DNA from: Symsagittifera roscoffensis
Taxonomy: Eukaryota; Xenacoelomorpha; Acoela; Convolutidae
Direction: 5' to 3'
Length of the DNA: 64,000 bases
Assembly (NCBI RefSeq): GCF_963678635.1
Contig: NC_087062.1
Coordinates: 66,092,647-66,156,646, forward strand
The notes beneath the pieces were generated by a model. The model ran no database searches, was not told where the DNA came from, and saw only the letters and a program-made list of their open reading frames with translations. Position numbers and translations under genes: made by a program. This document shows positions 25,020 through 36,834 of this stretch, piece after piece (within the stretch, counting starts at the first letter, position 1; every line of letters starts with the position of its first letter).

Positions 25020-26107
25020 ATGAATGTTGTATTTGTCTATTTCTAATCTAATTTTTGTCTAATGCTAGGTTAGTTAAGGTCTGTTCGAGACTCTTAGTCG
25101 CACCAGATGAGTTATGTATAGGTTACTGTACTCATAGAGTAATTTCAGTTAAAGCTCGTCGCGCTATCTTATTTTCGGCCGAATAGATTCGTGCAACTTC
25201 TTTGTCTAATACCGATCTTAATCTTACTCTTGCATCTCCTTGTCTCAAATAGATCTAGTGTACACCGGTTTAGGCGAGTTAGTTCCAGAATGCGAACAAC
25301 TGTATTCTAAGTTGAGAAAGTTGAGAATTAAATCTGACACTTCTTTCTAGCCTAAACTTTTTGTCTGTTTCTATAAGTAACGTTCTTAATTGCTATTTTC
25401 GACTTATCGTGCAATCTCGTTTTGAATAAAAGCAGGCTACATTATGTTGCCCTGTCGTCTTGGCTAGTGGCGAGCATAGACGCTTGGTAGTCCAAAGATT
25501 TCCGGAGCGATACTCATAAGCAGTGAAGTTTTATAAAAATGTCATTTTAAAAAACCACCCAAAGCATATATATTCCTTTTTTTCTTCGAAAACTGGAACA
25601 AAAACCGTCAAAAACTGTTATTACCAATCGATTGCCGATGCATCTAATTCAATATGTAGGAAAACTTTAAGCCGAAAAAGTTTTCACTCTTAATACATAA
25701 CTTGTCGATGTTTTCGCTTGAAATTGTGGGTAAATAATTAGCAAAAACACATAATGTCCTCTTCTCGTTTAGCGTCCAATTTGTTCAGCTTCTCGCAAAA
25801 TGTGTTCAGTTTGTTTGGTTTGCTCATTATTTAGTTAAGTACCTGGAGCAGACCCCTCCCTCTGTCATTTAATTTTTATACGATGATGAAACCTCTTTAT
25901 ACGAAAAAAGAAACCTCCTCTCACAATTTCAGAATCCTTGTTATAGAAGTCATGGTCGACAGGTAAACAATTCATGTGAGAAAACAGTTACAGAGGAGAT
26001 ATTTAGTAGTATTAGAAGTCAATCTGCCTCAGGGCAGCCAAACCACGTCAGAACTGACCCTTTTCTCTGTCTAATGAGCAGACTAATTGCGTCTTTCGAT
26101 TGTTTAG
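25020..26107. other. Upstream of the first recognised exon of gene A
   Basis: The missing 5' exon or exons of gene A should lie here or further left, but no segment matches gene B exon 1. A sequence near 25430-25530 has coding-like GC content yet contains stops in all frames when read with plausible splice sites. The last bases (cgattgtttag) form the acceptor of the 26108 exon. Confidence 0.35.
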
Positions 26108-26253
26108 TCGCAACTTCTGTCTCATGCGGTTCTGGCTGGGAGTGCGCCAGAGTAGCAGAATTGGCCAGTCGGATGACGGACACCAGTTCGAACAACTCAT
26201 CAGACCCTACTACTCTGAGCTCAACTGGTACTCCTACAGAGAAGACGAGGAAG
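26108..26253 (+). CDS. Gene A exon (equivalent of B exon 2)
   Basis: Acceptor ...ttgtttag precedes 26108. The exon enters in phase 2, encodes NFCLMRFWLGVRQSSRIG and then QFEQLIRPYYSELNWYSYRE, and leaves in phase 1. The aligned donor is GAAG|GCATGT at 26254-26255, a GC donor. Gene B at the corresponding site uses AGCT|GTGAGT, 6 nt further in the alignment. Confidence 0.82.
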
Positions 26254-29200
26254 GCATGTACTGTACTTTTGAATTAAAATATTGAATTTCATATTGCTAC
26301 ATAGTGGAAAATGGAGTCACCATGAACGCTTGTGCTAGAAAAAACTCGGGAGCAGGGAGGGGGATGCTTGGATCGGAACGCTTGGAAAAGTTAAAGATGA
26401 GCATTAAAAAACTTTAGTTTGTGTTTAATTCTATTTCAATCTAGCTTCTCGAGGCCGTTAAACTTTCATTTTAAATTTTAAGCTCCAGTCATGTTTGGCG
26501 AGATATCATAGATGGCCCCACATTATCGGCCCTTTTGCTTGAGCAACTGTTGAGGAATTGTATAATGGTCAGTATATTGACTTTCTGACGCACAAGCTCC
26601 CAGTGAAGATTCGAAAAATCGAAACTAATGACTCAACCCGATAATGCGTATCAATGATTTTCATTCACTATTTCGTCTGACGCATAACTGTCATCAGTAT
26701 AAAAATCAGTCTTATAGATGGCATTTTTGCACAGTAAAACAATGAAACACTACTAAAGCTGGTTTCGCTGTGAAGGCTAACTTAGCCAATATTAGTATTT
26801 GAGATGAGATGATAGTAACTTTGAAATTTTCAAGTGATTTCAATATATCAGGTATTATCATTCGAGAAGAGAAGAGAATAAACTCAAATGATTTGATGGG
26901 GTGAAAAGTTTATAGGGATTGCAAGATATACACCAAACTGGGTTGGATAGATTTCTCATCCCACTGAGAGTTGTATTGCAGTAGAGAATGGATATTGCAC
27001 TAGCGTGAGTTTCGATCCCAATGTCATTTTACTTTCTTTTACAGTCCGTAACTAGTGGATTTTCCTGAATGGGATCTGAAATTTTTTATTTCTAACACAA
27101 ACTGCATCTCAGATCTGCAATGCGGTATATTACGCCTTCGATAAAGAACAAAAAATTTTAGCTCTGAAAAGTAGGTCTGAAATAGAAAGTTTCAATTTTG
27201 ATTTTATCATGGAAAACAAAAAGTAAGGTCTAAAAATTAGATCTGACAAATCGTTTCTTAAATTATAAATTAAGCCTTTCGAGCCAACAAATTCACTTTT
27301 TTGCTGTTTTTGATTATACAATGGTTTTAGACTAATTAGAATTTGTCAAGTAACTGCTAGTAACTAGCAGAAGCTATAAAGTACAGAACTACCTAAAATA
27401 GCAAAAGTTGTGTCAAATTCATTCATATCATCATATCTCAAAAATTATTGGAAAATAAAACTTCAGATCTGAATTACGATCTGCAAAAACTCATTCCTAA
27501 GTTATCCAAACGTTATTTGAAATTTTAAAAACCTGTTTTAGTCTGAAAGTTAGTTGGGAAAAGATTATTTCAACTCTGAATTAGACGTTTTACCTGGTCA
27601 GGGAGAAGTGGCTAAAATACTTTTTTCTGGCATGATCGAGATTACTGACAAAGTAAATGATGATCGCACAAGGCAGACACTCGATGTTCTTTTTTCGAAT
27701 TCCAGATCTGAAATGGGTTGTTAAATGTCAAAATAACTCTTGGATAATTCGAAAATGGATGATTTCAGATCTTATTCAAGTTCTGAAGTTTTGTTTTACA
27801 TGGTTATTTTTGATCTGAAGATATGAATATTTCGGACACAACTTTTGCTGTTTCAGTTGTTTTTGTACTTCATAGCTTCTGCTAATTAGTAGCAGGTACT
27901 TGGCAAAATCTCTATCCGGAGATTGCTATAATATGTATACCCAAGAAAGAAATAAATATCAAAAAAAAGCATAAAATTAAAAACTTTGATAGGTCTTTTA
28001 TCAGATCTCAGATCTGAAACTTTGAGTTTCATGCTTATTTCAGATCCGAAGTGTTTAAATTTTTATGTAAGATGTGTAATACCGAATTTCAGATCTGAGA
28101 ACCAACTTATCTAGAAATAAAGAACTTTAAGCCTTTGTATAGAATATCCAATAGGGCTGCTTACTGTTTTTGGTAAAATCGACTGAAAAAAGAACATTTT
28201 GTCGAAATGACTTGGTGCTAGTTTGGTAAAAGTCATAACAACTCTGTTTCGGCGGTTCAAGTTAACTCGTTGACGATGATATCATAATGAAATGTGCTGC
28301 TTGGAGTTCAAATTCTCTCTGTCAAATTCCTCTTTGCCAAGTACATGAAAAAGTTGGTGCGCGTCTGCTGGAAGCTTGCTGGTCAGTTTTCGGGAAACAG
28401 TTAACACAAGATGAGAAACAGTTTACAATTAATCAATTCCGATTTATATAAAAAACAGTTCTTCTAACAATAATTGATTAGTTATTCGGCTAGACAAACC
28501 GTTAATGTCAGAGATAGCTGCCTTCGGCTACCATGACAAATAAGCTTGCTCTAAATCAGTTAGATAAGCCACTGTTTTCCAAGTGTTTGTAACATTACTT
28601 ACTGACTTTTTCACACATCGGTATCTCAGTCAATAAATTTCTTTTAGAGCTCGGGGTCACTCAATGGCATAGTCCTCACAACAGATTTAGTTTAAGAATA
28701 GGAACCTTGTGGAAATTAATACATAATTTTATACCTAATTTCCTTGAATTGTTTGTTTTTTGTTGACAGATGGGTGCTGTAGTTACCAAGTGACAACTTA
28801 CCTTCAATACGGACAGCGGTTTGGACTATCTCCGGAAGAATACTTCAACAAGGTCTACAACATGGGGGTAGTTGAAGACAAACAGTTGGTTTATCTCAAG
28901 GTTACTATCAAACACGGATATTTTGGGCTAAAATTTTCCCTCGCATATTCAAACGTATATTTTTGGCACGGTAAACATAACTAAAGGAAGTTAATTATCT
29001 TCATTTTCAAGCTGAAAGCTAAAGCAATCAGTTACTATTTCAATTACCAATCAGTAGCGGATTTAGAGGGGGCTTAAAACCCCACCTCAGGGTTTCGACC
29101 CCCTGCCGACCCAAAGGGTCCCCCCTTCGTCCTATTTTGAGACATCGAGGTTTGGCTGACAAGCCCTGAAATGTTCAAAAGGCGCCGTCGGCGCCAATAT

Positions 29201-31954
29201 ATTCAAATTTTGAGAGGGGAGCTTGCTTCGAACAAACGCATTTTGTTTTGGTCAAAATTTTCCGAAAAGTGCCTAGTGCCTAAAAAACGCTTTTTGGGCT
29301 TGTTTTTTTTTCAAAATTTTGTTTGGTCCGACAAAATGAAGTTTCGAAAAAAACAGGCCAAGAAAGCGTTTTTCTGGCACTTTTTGGACAATTTTTTGGA
29401 ACACATTTTATGATACTTGTTTTACGCTACAAAATCGAAATTATTAGATGAAGTTTTTTTTTAAGTTTAACCAAAAATTGATTTTCTGAGCTCTCCCATA
29501 TCACGATAGAGGCTTTTTTTAGATCGAGGTTAGGTTTAACATTTTTGGAGACAATCCGTTTTTTTGCATGGTTTCAATAATTTGGTATTGGCCGGCGTCA
29601 TGTTTTCTGGACCCTCCTATTAAAATCAGCGTGTTATTAAAATAGACTGCGAACTTTCATTTTAAAGGAACAACTCAAAACTAATGTCAAGTTTTACAAT
29701 GCTCAAACGTGGCGTGATTTCCGGTTGATTCGATATTTTACGAAACCCTAATCTCTCTCATGTACATACTTTTAAGGCAGTCTATCCAATTTGTTTCCAA
29801 AAGAATTGTATGTGTCTCTTAGACGCTTTTGTATTTGAAGCTGTGGTTTAGTCTATACTGTAATTGGAGTGTCTCTCTTCTCTCTCTCTCTCTCTGTGTG
29901 TGTGTTTGTGTGTGTTTTTCTTTCTCTTTTTCCTAGTTTTGAATTTATAAAACATTGAAAGTTGCCTGGAAGCGTGTAAAAAAACGGATGTGATTTGATT
30001 TTTTAAAGTATCGAAATCAATTAAGCATTTGATAAATATGAACATACAAAACTGAGCAGTTTACCACTATTTTTCAATTTCTATTCAATAAGTACAGTGA
30101 ATCAGTATTTGTTCAAATATTAATCGTTAAATTAGTGAATTGTTATTTAAATTGTTAGCTAAAATGTGTATTATGGCACATTTATTTTTTAAGACGGCGT
30201 TTTCTTGTAATGAAAAAATGTTCGACTCACATATCAGCAAGTTCTAAAAACAATAGTATGTTTATTGCTGCAACTACTCTACCCTTACACAAAGTAAAAA
30301 AAAAGATAATACATTTCAGATGTATCAAGCTAAACTTCGGAATTTTTTTAGCTGAAAGTTTTATGTTTCACAAAAAAGCGAAGTTTTAAAAGGATTGACT
30401 CGCTTGCTTGTCTTTCGAATTTTTGTTTTTTGTAAAAATTCACTTTGGTTTTTTTAAGTGAAAAGCACTTACAAATTTGATCTGAAAATCAGACAAAACT
30501 ATATTTTGTGATTTGAACTTGTCCTCTTCAATGTATCTGATAAAAGGATAAAGTTTTCTTTCAAATTGGTGAAAGTTACAAAAACCTCGAGAGTTCCACT
30601 TTCTTTTACCAATTTGCACCTCAAAAGCGATTGTTTTTAACAATTTATTAGACCTCAGTGTAGTCGCTAAAATGTTATACTGAAAATAAGACCAAAAGGG
30701 CAACAAAAACTTTGAGTTTTGTTTTGTTTTTAATTATTTTTTAAAACCTTTTTTTTCTATGGAAACACTGTTTTATATGTCTTAGTTGATTTTTTTGAAT
30801 TATAATTCTAATTTGAAAATTTTGTTGCGATAATCAGAAACGATCTGTTAAAGGCAGATTTTTTTTTCAAGATTTGCCCAAAAAAATTTTGTTCTGGAAT
30901 GAAAAAATTCTTAAAAAATCAGTTTTGTTTTTCTCTGATCTTCACTCATGTTTTGTTCAAAAAGTATGTTCTCAGATTGCTTTTCAGTGTATGAAAATTC
31001 AACTAAACCCCAAATTTTAAAAAGTTTTGTCGGTAATGGTTGTGATTTCGCATGCTCTATTAAAGTTGGTTGTTTTTGTATGGAAATATCGTTTCCATAA
31101 ATTGCACCATTTATGGTGCGACGTATGGTTTGCATGGTGAAAAAAAATTTAAATCTAACCAAAGTGTATTGTGTACTAAGTATACGTTTTCTCAGTAACT
31201 TTTGTCAATTAACTTATTAATTTCACGGTTTTCCATAGAATTTTTTTTTTCGAAAAATCTCTTCCATTTGTAGCACAATATATGTTGCAAAGTATGATTT
31301 GTATGGTGAAAATTTTTCATATCTTATAAACAACTTGCATAATGATGAGAAACCGTTTTATTCAATCCGTTAAAAAGCCATTTTGAGGGTTTTCGAAACG
31401 AACGTATGTGCTAAGCATGATTAGTCATTTTCCATACAAATCATGCATTGATGTGTATGGTTGAGCATTATCTTCTATGGTGGGTAACCCGGGTTTGATC
31501 CAATAATTTCATTTTTTTCGCAGTGCAAAACAATTATGTTAGTTATGTGAACAACACAAAAAATTTCAATCGCTTGATGAAACAATAAACTGTTTGTCAG
31601 GCTCGATGGAATCAATTTTTCTGCATGAATATCATCGAGCAAGTTGGATTCGGCCGCGGCGTGCTTCGGATAGTGGGTGTCAACGGCCAGAGGGCTCGCA
31701 GCAAGTTCATGATGCCCCCTTTGGGCGAAGCAGACGGCTTCTTCAAGTTCCCAGCCGAACATCTGCAAAGTAGATTAACATTCGAGTGGTTCCTTTACAA
31801 TGTCATTTGCGAAGAGAAAAGCTGGCTCTGTGTGAATGGGCGGAATGGTACAGCGAACCGTGCTGGTGGTTTGACGCCGGGTCAACTGAATCGACGACGA
31901 ATGCTAACTTTTACCAAAGTCAACAGCAATGTGACTAAAAATTTGTTCAATTAA
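26108..31954 (+). CDS. Gene A: paralogue of gene B, uncharacterised cysteine-containing protein (5' incomplete)
   Basis: Three exons are recognised (26108-26253, 28770-28900, 31601-31954), separated by introns of about 2.5 and 2.7 kb. They encode roughly 209 residues and end at TAA 31952-31954. Borders were fixed by alignment with gene B: intron phases agree (phase 2 in, then 1, then 0) and the joined frame stays open. By hand count the first recognised exon matches B at about 23/45 residues and the second at 28/43. Conserved cysteines are FCLM, GCC, CMN, and the pair in NVICEEKSWLC, six in all, compatible with three disulfides in a secreted protein. I do not recognise the family, and no catalytic motif is evident. 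The start codon and any signal peptide lie in an unidentified 5' exon. The first donor is GC rather than GT. The last exon fuses what is two exons in B. Confidence 0.8.
27050..28190. repeat. Long imperfect inverted repeat (foldback element) in gene A intron
   Basis: Left arm about 27080-27500 and right arm about 27740-28170 are inverted copies; mirrored positions sum to about 55249. Anchors are 'agcagaagctat' at 27366 against its complement at 27872-27883, and 'gcaaaagttgtgtc' at 27402 against 'gacacaacttttgc' at 27835. Both arms are dotted with AGATCTGA. The spacer is about 200 nt. No coding capacity; a MITE or foldback transposon is the likely origin. Confidence 0.75.
28770..28900 (+). CDS. 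Gene A exon (equivalent of B exon 3)
   Basis: Acceptor ttgacag precedes 28770 and donor AAG|GTTACT follows 28900. The first two bases complete a GAT codon with the previous exon's G. It encodes GCCSYQVTTYLQYGQRFG then LSPEEYFNKVYNMGVVEDKQ, and 28 of 43 residues match gene B by hand count. This is the most conserved part of the pair. Confidence 0.85.
29052..29420. mobile_element. Short non-autonomous element, CAGTAGCGGATTTAG end
   Basis: Begins with cagtagcggatttagaggg and a pyrimidine/purine-rich head (ccccctgccgacccaaaggg). It then has 'cctattttgagacatcgagg' and 'aaaggcgccgtcggcgcc', phrases shared with the copy at 32755-33118. The 3' end is unclear. The frame 29171-29413 lies within it and is not a gene. 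CAGGGGCGGATC-like ends are known from several DNA-transposon superfamilies of animals; which one cannot be told. Confidence 0.6.
29873..29925. repeat. (TC)n(TG)n microsatellite
   Basis: Compound dinucleotide tract, CT repeats followed by GT repeats, inside the gene A intron. Confidence 0.9.
31601..31954 (+). CDS. Gene A last exon (equivalent of B exons 4 and 5 fused)
   Basis: Acceptor tgtttgtcag precedes 31601 and the exon enters in phase 0. It starts ARWNQFFCMNIIEQVGFGRG, as B exon 4 starts ARWVPSLCMNVINQVGFGYG. It runs without interruption through LTFEWFLYNVICEEKSWLC, which in B lies on a separate exon. The tail after the last cysteine (about 36 residues, ending KNLFN) is not alignable to B. 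Stop codon TAA at 31952-31954. Confidence 0.85.
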   Translation, partial: ARWNQFFCMNIIEQVGFGRGVLRIVGVNGQRARSKFMMPPLGEADGFFKFPAEHLQSRLTFEWFLYNVICEEKSWLCVNGRNGTANRAGGLTPGQLNRRRMLTFTKVNSNVTKNLFN

Positions 31955-32750
31955 ATTTATTTTTATTTTTTTTCATTGAATTTTGATTATCTGAAAATTT
32001 CAAGAAACAAATAGTTGTTGTAATAGTCGAAGTATCCTATCATTTCCGAGCTTTTTATTTTTATTGATATTTTCTAAAATGTGAGGGCAAAAATGGAGCG
32101 TTCTTCATTGAACTACCTATGATTGCTCAACAAATTTATTTAACAAACTTAAGAAAAAGTTTTTCTGGTGCGAGATTCGCAATAAATGAGATTAGAGGAA
32201 AGCATAAATTTCTTTCGAAAAAGGGGTTTCAAAGAGATTCAAAAACTTTTTCAAGCTTTTTTTTTTAAATCAACCAGATTGGTTTTTGAGCGCACCAAAA
32301 TAGCAATAACGCCTCAAAGCCATTCGATATAAACTCACTTGATGCTCTTCTTTTCTATACTTCAGAATATGAAAAAAGATAGGTCGAAGAATTTTCATTT
32401 ATGAATTTTTGTCTTTATCTACCGCATGTATTCCGTCGTACCCAAAATATAAGAATATAATCTGGATCTTATTAGGTTAGATAACGATTGGTCAGTATAA
32501 AGAAAACGTTAGATGTAGAACAATCTAGTTTAAAAAACAAAGGGAGCCAGTTGGTGCGCAAGAAGCACAGACTGTTCCGACCACAATAAATTAGGAACTC
32601 AATTAAAATAAAAACCACATAACTCACTTAGATATAAAAAGTACCACAATTGAAAACCACATAATATATACAAAAAATTGGTCGCTTGGAAAATGATACG
32701 ATCACCGAAGAAACCTGTAGTTTTTTACTCATGAGTTCGAGGGTGATTGG
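31955..32750. other. 3' flank of gene A, no other gene
   Basis: Directly after the gene A stop codon the sequence is T-rich. An AATAAA occurs near 32180 (gcaataaatgag) and could serve as the poly(A) signal, about 225 nt past the stop. Nothing else is recognised. Confidence 0.4.
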
Positions 32751-32754
32751 GATT

Positions 32755-33118
32755 TTGTTTGCGGATTTAGGGGGGGGGGGGGGGGGGGGGGTTCGGGCGC
32801 TCTCCTCAGGGATTCGACTTGTTCCCCTCTTTTTACTATTTTGAGACATCTATATTTGGTGGCGGACCCTAAAATTTTTCTAAAGGCGCATTCGGCGCTA
32901 ATATATACTAATTTTGAGGTGGGATAGCACATTTTTGGGCCTGTTTATTAAATTTTTGCGTGCGGCGCAGAAAATTTGACCAAAATGGGGTCTTTTTAGT
33001 GCTTTGGGAGAGCTCGGAAATTCACTTTGGTCGACCTAAAAAAAGGTCGATCAATTTTTCGAAAAATTTTTTGAAAATCCGCCCCTCCCCCTCGAGAAAC
33101 TCCTAGATCCGCCCCTGA
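32755..33118. mobile_element. Short non-autonomous element with GCGGATTTAGGGG / CTAGATCCGCCCCTGA ends
   Basis: The left end reads gcggatttag followed by a run of 22 G (32770-32791). The right end reads ctagatccgcccctga (33103-33118), the inverted counterpart. The interior shares 'tattttgagacatc' and 'ctaaaggcgcattcggcgct' with the copy at 29052. Proline-rich minus frames across it are translations of the G run, not genes. Confidence 0.7.
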
Positions 33119-35110
33119 TTCCTCACATAAAAATGTCCCGAATACAAAAACGATTTTGAATATAGACTTTTGAAGCATATATCTCAATTTCTTCCAAACT
33201 TGCGCAAATTCATCACTGATAGTCATACCTCAGAAACCAAACACGGAATTATAGCTCCCCGCAGGTAGTAGACAGATTGATAGGAACAATTCGGTATAAA
33301 ATGTGACAAATCATTTCTCGGACGGAGATACTTTATGTGTGAAAATTAAACATCGAAAGGTTTTTTTTTTGGGTGCGCTTTTTAAGGTAATTTTTCATTG
33401 TTTTGATCATATGTTCAAATAATGACCTTGGCCTTGAAGCCACCAAATGCTTACAAAAAAAACAGTCATTACGTGAAAAAAAAAACTATAGATCAGTTGT
33501 TTATACTAATCGAATTGAGTCAAACTGTCATGGCAGCAGGAGGCAGTTCCGGCGAAAAACGGAACATTTTGTACTGGATTGAAAACATTTCCAAACAAAA
33601 CAAAATGCCGTCAGGAAGTGAAAAACAAGGAAACACTTCTAATGCGTTCAACTCATTTAACGAGAAAGATGGGAATGACCTGAGAACAAAATATTGCTAT
33701 GGAACAAGACGTTACCTGAGCCCATCTGGGAGAAGAGCGAGCCATCCACTGATTTAGCAAACCATGACGAAACCAACATTCCAGAGGATGCATCCCTAAG
33801 CTAATCTGGAGTTGGAACCGCTCAAAGCTCATAAAGCAAAACGACACAGCACGACAGCTGAACCAAATAAGCCATAAAGGAATCTTAACCGACATGACAG
33901 AAGAAGAAAAAGAAGAAGACAGTAGTGGTAACCAACAAGCCGAAATCAGAATAACCAATAAAGGAAAGAAATTGAAATTACCCCTTTTTTAAGTCAAAGC
34001 TTTTCGATGATTTTTTGAGATGAAAACGCAACTTACTATGGTGGCAAGGGTGCACTCAGTTTGATAAACTCATGCAGACATCACTTATTTTTTATTGGTT
34101 TTCAAAGTGGAGGTATTATATATACTCTAATTGCCTATTCAGTAATCAGTATCCAAGCGTTGGAAAAGTTGGACTCAATAATTGATTTTGAGGGAAATCC
34201 ACCTAAAATGAAACTGCATAGGTTTACTATCTTAAAAAAGTTTCGCCAAAAATCAGCGACAATTACATTATGTCTTTCATTAAGTTTTATGATCGCAGTA
34301 TTAGAGAGAACATAAAATCAACAACCAATCGTCGAGTTATTACGCAACTAGGTGAACTTTTCAAACGAAAGGCAAAAATAATAATAATTGTAGTTCCTGC
34401 GAATCGCAGAGGAGCTATCAGTAGGCCTTAACAGTCCTGTCGAGGATAGTCCATTTGTATTATAGTCGAGGATAGTCCAAAATTTTTGTACAAATGACAC
34501 TAAAGATAATGAGAAGTAACTCGCTCGACCGGAACAAGCATTGAAAGCCAAAATAAAAAAAATATATACGGTCAGCCTGTTGAAGAAGAATCCGGCGTTA
34601 AAAAATCAAATTATATTTAAATCGAAAGTCACAAAATTAAAAAAGTTAAACGAGAACTATCAGAGGTTGAACAGAGTTCAGAACCTGTGAAAGACTCGCT
34701 AATTATATTATGTCCCCACCATCTCTAAATCTGCATGCTTTTTCATTTAGCCACGAGGAGTTGCAAAAGGGCTCTGCACGCGAATAACGCACAGAAAGTA
34801 TTTTTACAGTCGGATAAATTCACCGGCGCGCATATATCTGGGCAATTTTTTTCGTAATTTTTTTTCCAAATACATTCGAAGTGAAGTGAAACCAACATGA
34901 ATTTAAAAACGTTATGTCTCTAAATTTGTGAAGTGTTTTGTACGGTAAGACTTTTAGTGGAGTCTCAATTACACAAGCCCGGGCCCAGGTAAAAGAATTG
35001 TAATTCCAATTTCACCATCAAAGTTTAGCTTATTTTGACCTTCTTGATCAGAAGTATTGGAACCAGATCTAAACTAGTATTTATCATTGGCTATTATTAT
35101 GATATTTTAT
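33119..35110. other. No firmly supported gene; polar coding-like stretch at 33520-33990
   Basis: A plus-strand stretch from the ATG at 33528 (MAAGGSSGEKRNILYWIENI) to about 33760 reads as a polar protein. After frame changes it appears to go on with DMTEEEKEEDSSGNQQAEIR (about 33890-33950) and then stops. This is coding-like but broken, and no family is recognised. The opposite frame 33958-33653 is its shadow. The rest (34000-35110) is AT-rich with nothing supported. Confidence 0.35.
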
Positions 35111-35112
35111 CT

Positions 35113-36649
35113 CTATAAAATATTAAATACTAACCAATCATACTCCATCAAACTAACAACCCACCTATTTGTAAGTGTTGAAGCTACTTGTAGTTTCAAC
35201 ACCAGAACAATTTGAATTAAACTTAGATAACGGTTGTTCTTAGAGTACGGTTGTTCAAAATCTACTTTATTTTTGTACAATTTTGGGATTCTTTTATAAC
35301 ATCTTTTGTCTTCAAAAATATATAAGGGTGATACTTTTTTTTTGGTACAAGTGTAATACCATAGTATGCTTCTTTCGTAGTCAATAAAATTTGATCTTTT
35401 ACCTGATAATAAATATCCTGCATAAGGGATTTTAAGTACTGCTAGTGCAAGTGATTGGAGAAATTGTGTTCTTTCAAGTTCGCATAATTGATGTAGTGTA
35501 CCAAGTTCTGTTAAAGACATTTCTTGAAAAATTCTACTTATTGTATAGTGTAGTTTCATGTCTAGGTGTTGTATGTCATAGTGAATTGCGCCAAAATGAG
35601 TGTTGTTCATTACTGATAGTTCTCGTAAACGTGTACTATCTTTGTCCAGTGGTTTTATTTTTCCACCAATGTTTCCTGTGTTTTTAAGGAGGTTTACTGG
35701 GATATCTGAATTTGAGTGATGTTGGTTGAGTGATGTGTTGCCCTTGGATGTATGATTAATTTTCCTGTATTCATGTCGAAACCTTGTTCGTATTCGACAA
35801 GAATTTCTGAATATTGTGTTTTATAAAGTGGTTTGTTATATTTACATGCAAGTTCCGTTTCTGGGTAACTTTGGAAACGTGTCAATTTTTTCTATATTAT
35901 GAATGTTTCTAAAATTATAATTTCTCTGTCTGAAGTGATCAGGGTTTACATCTTCATAAGGTAATGATTCTATAAAATGTTTTTGAGGATTTTTTATCAA
36001 CTACTTTGAAATGCTACTTGAAATAATGTATATGTGTCCTCGGGAAACCAAACAATTGTTGCTTGTGTCGTGTAGTAGGATCGCAGTATCCTTGGTCATT
36101 TTTGAAAGGGAGTCTGTTTCCTTGATAAATTTTAGTGTCATTTTTTAAATCTCGCGTTAATTGTACTTTTTCAAGTTGTATTTTCCAATCAAAAAACGAT
36201 ATTTTTTGGTATCCTTTACTTTTAGTGTCGGCTTTACATTTTGAGGAGTTGTTTATTCCAATGAGTGGTTTTCAATTTTTATCATGAAAATCGTAAGTTA
36301 ATCTTCCATGTGCTCCGTGGAAGGGAAATTTGTCATCTAGTTTTATGTGACCTTGGTATCTCTCATGTTCGGCTTGATGTGCAGAGTCTGGGAAAACTTG
36401 AAAGTTTACCAATTTTCTGGTTGTGCCTTTGTTTGATGTGATTTTTAATCGTCCAAAATAGTTTTTACAATCGTCAGGGGTGAGATGTAATAGTCTTTTG
36501 ATGTTACTTTGGCAGAAAAATTCATGATCCAGTCTATTTGTATTTCCGTATGAGACTTGAGAGCAATCTACTTTCTTTTGGGAAAATATTGCTGTGAATT
36601 TATATCCTGTTAGTGTCGTAGCTCGTGCTTTTGAGTAAAGTGTGGCCAT
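35113..36649 (-). pseudogene. Endogenous viral-type envelope glycoprotein remnant, frameshifted
   Basis: Three minus-strand blocks (36649-36272, 35885-35694, 35610-35113) lie in three different frames, so at least two frameshifts separate them; stops also occur between. The last block has a CELERTQ motif, a hydrophobic ALAVLK stretch, a YLLSGKRSNF segment and a CYKRIP segment. From memory these mark a glycoprotein class seen in invertebrate genomes and related to those of negative-strand RNA viruses and of some env-bearing retroelements. The first block contains several spaced cysteines. Such proteins mediate membrane fusion when intact; this copy cannot be. The C-terminal membrane anchor was not identified. 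Two other minus frames lie just upstream (36835-37407, 37527-37955). No restored sequence is given. Confidence 0.65.
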
Positions 36650-36834
36650 TATGTTTGTTGTTTCTTTTGATTGTGGTTCGGATTAGCACTGAGTGACTTA
36701 AATTAAGAAAGAGAAAGGTCTGGAAAGTTAGTATCTTTGGAAGATACATGTGTATGATAGTCCTGAGTATGGATTAAAAAAAATTATATATACAATTTGT
36801 CTTTTTTGTGTATCTATCCTATTTGTAGATTTTT

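Noticed and set aside
28287-28451. 54-residue plus-strand frame with an ATG and several cysteines inside the first recognised gene A intron
   Set aside because: No splice sites join it to gene A in phase, no counterpart is seen in gene B, and a single short frame is not enough.
31475-31768. 97-codon minus-strand frame
   Set aside because: Antisense shadow of the gene A last exon.
32628-32932. Minus-strand frames with polyproline
   Set aside because: The prolines come from the 22-G run in a short transposon; there is no other protein-like content.
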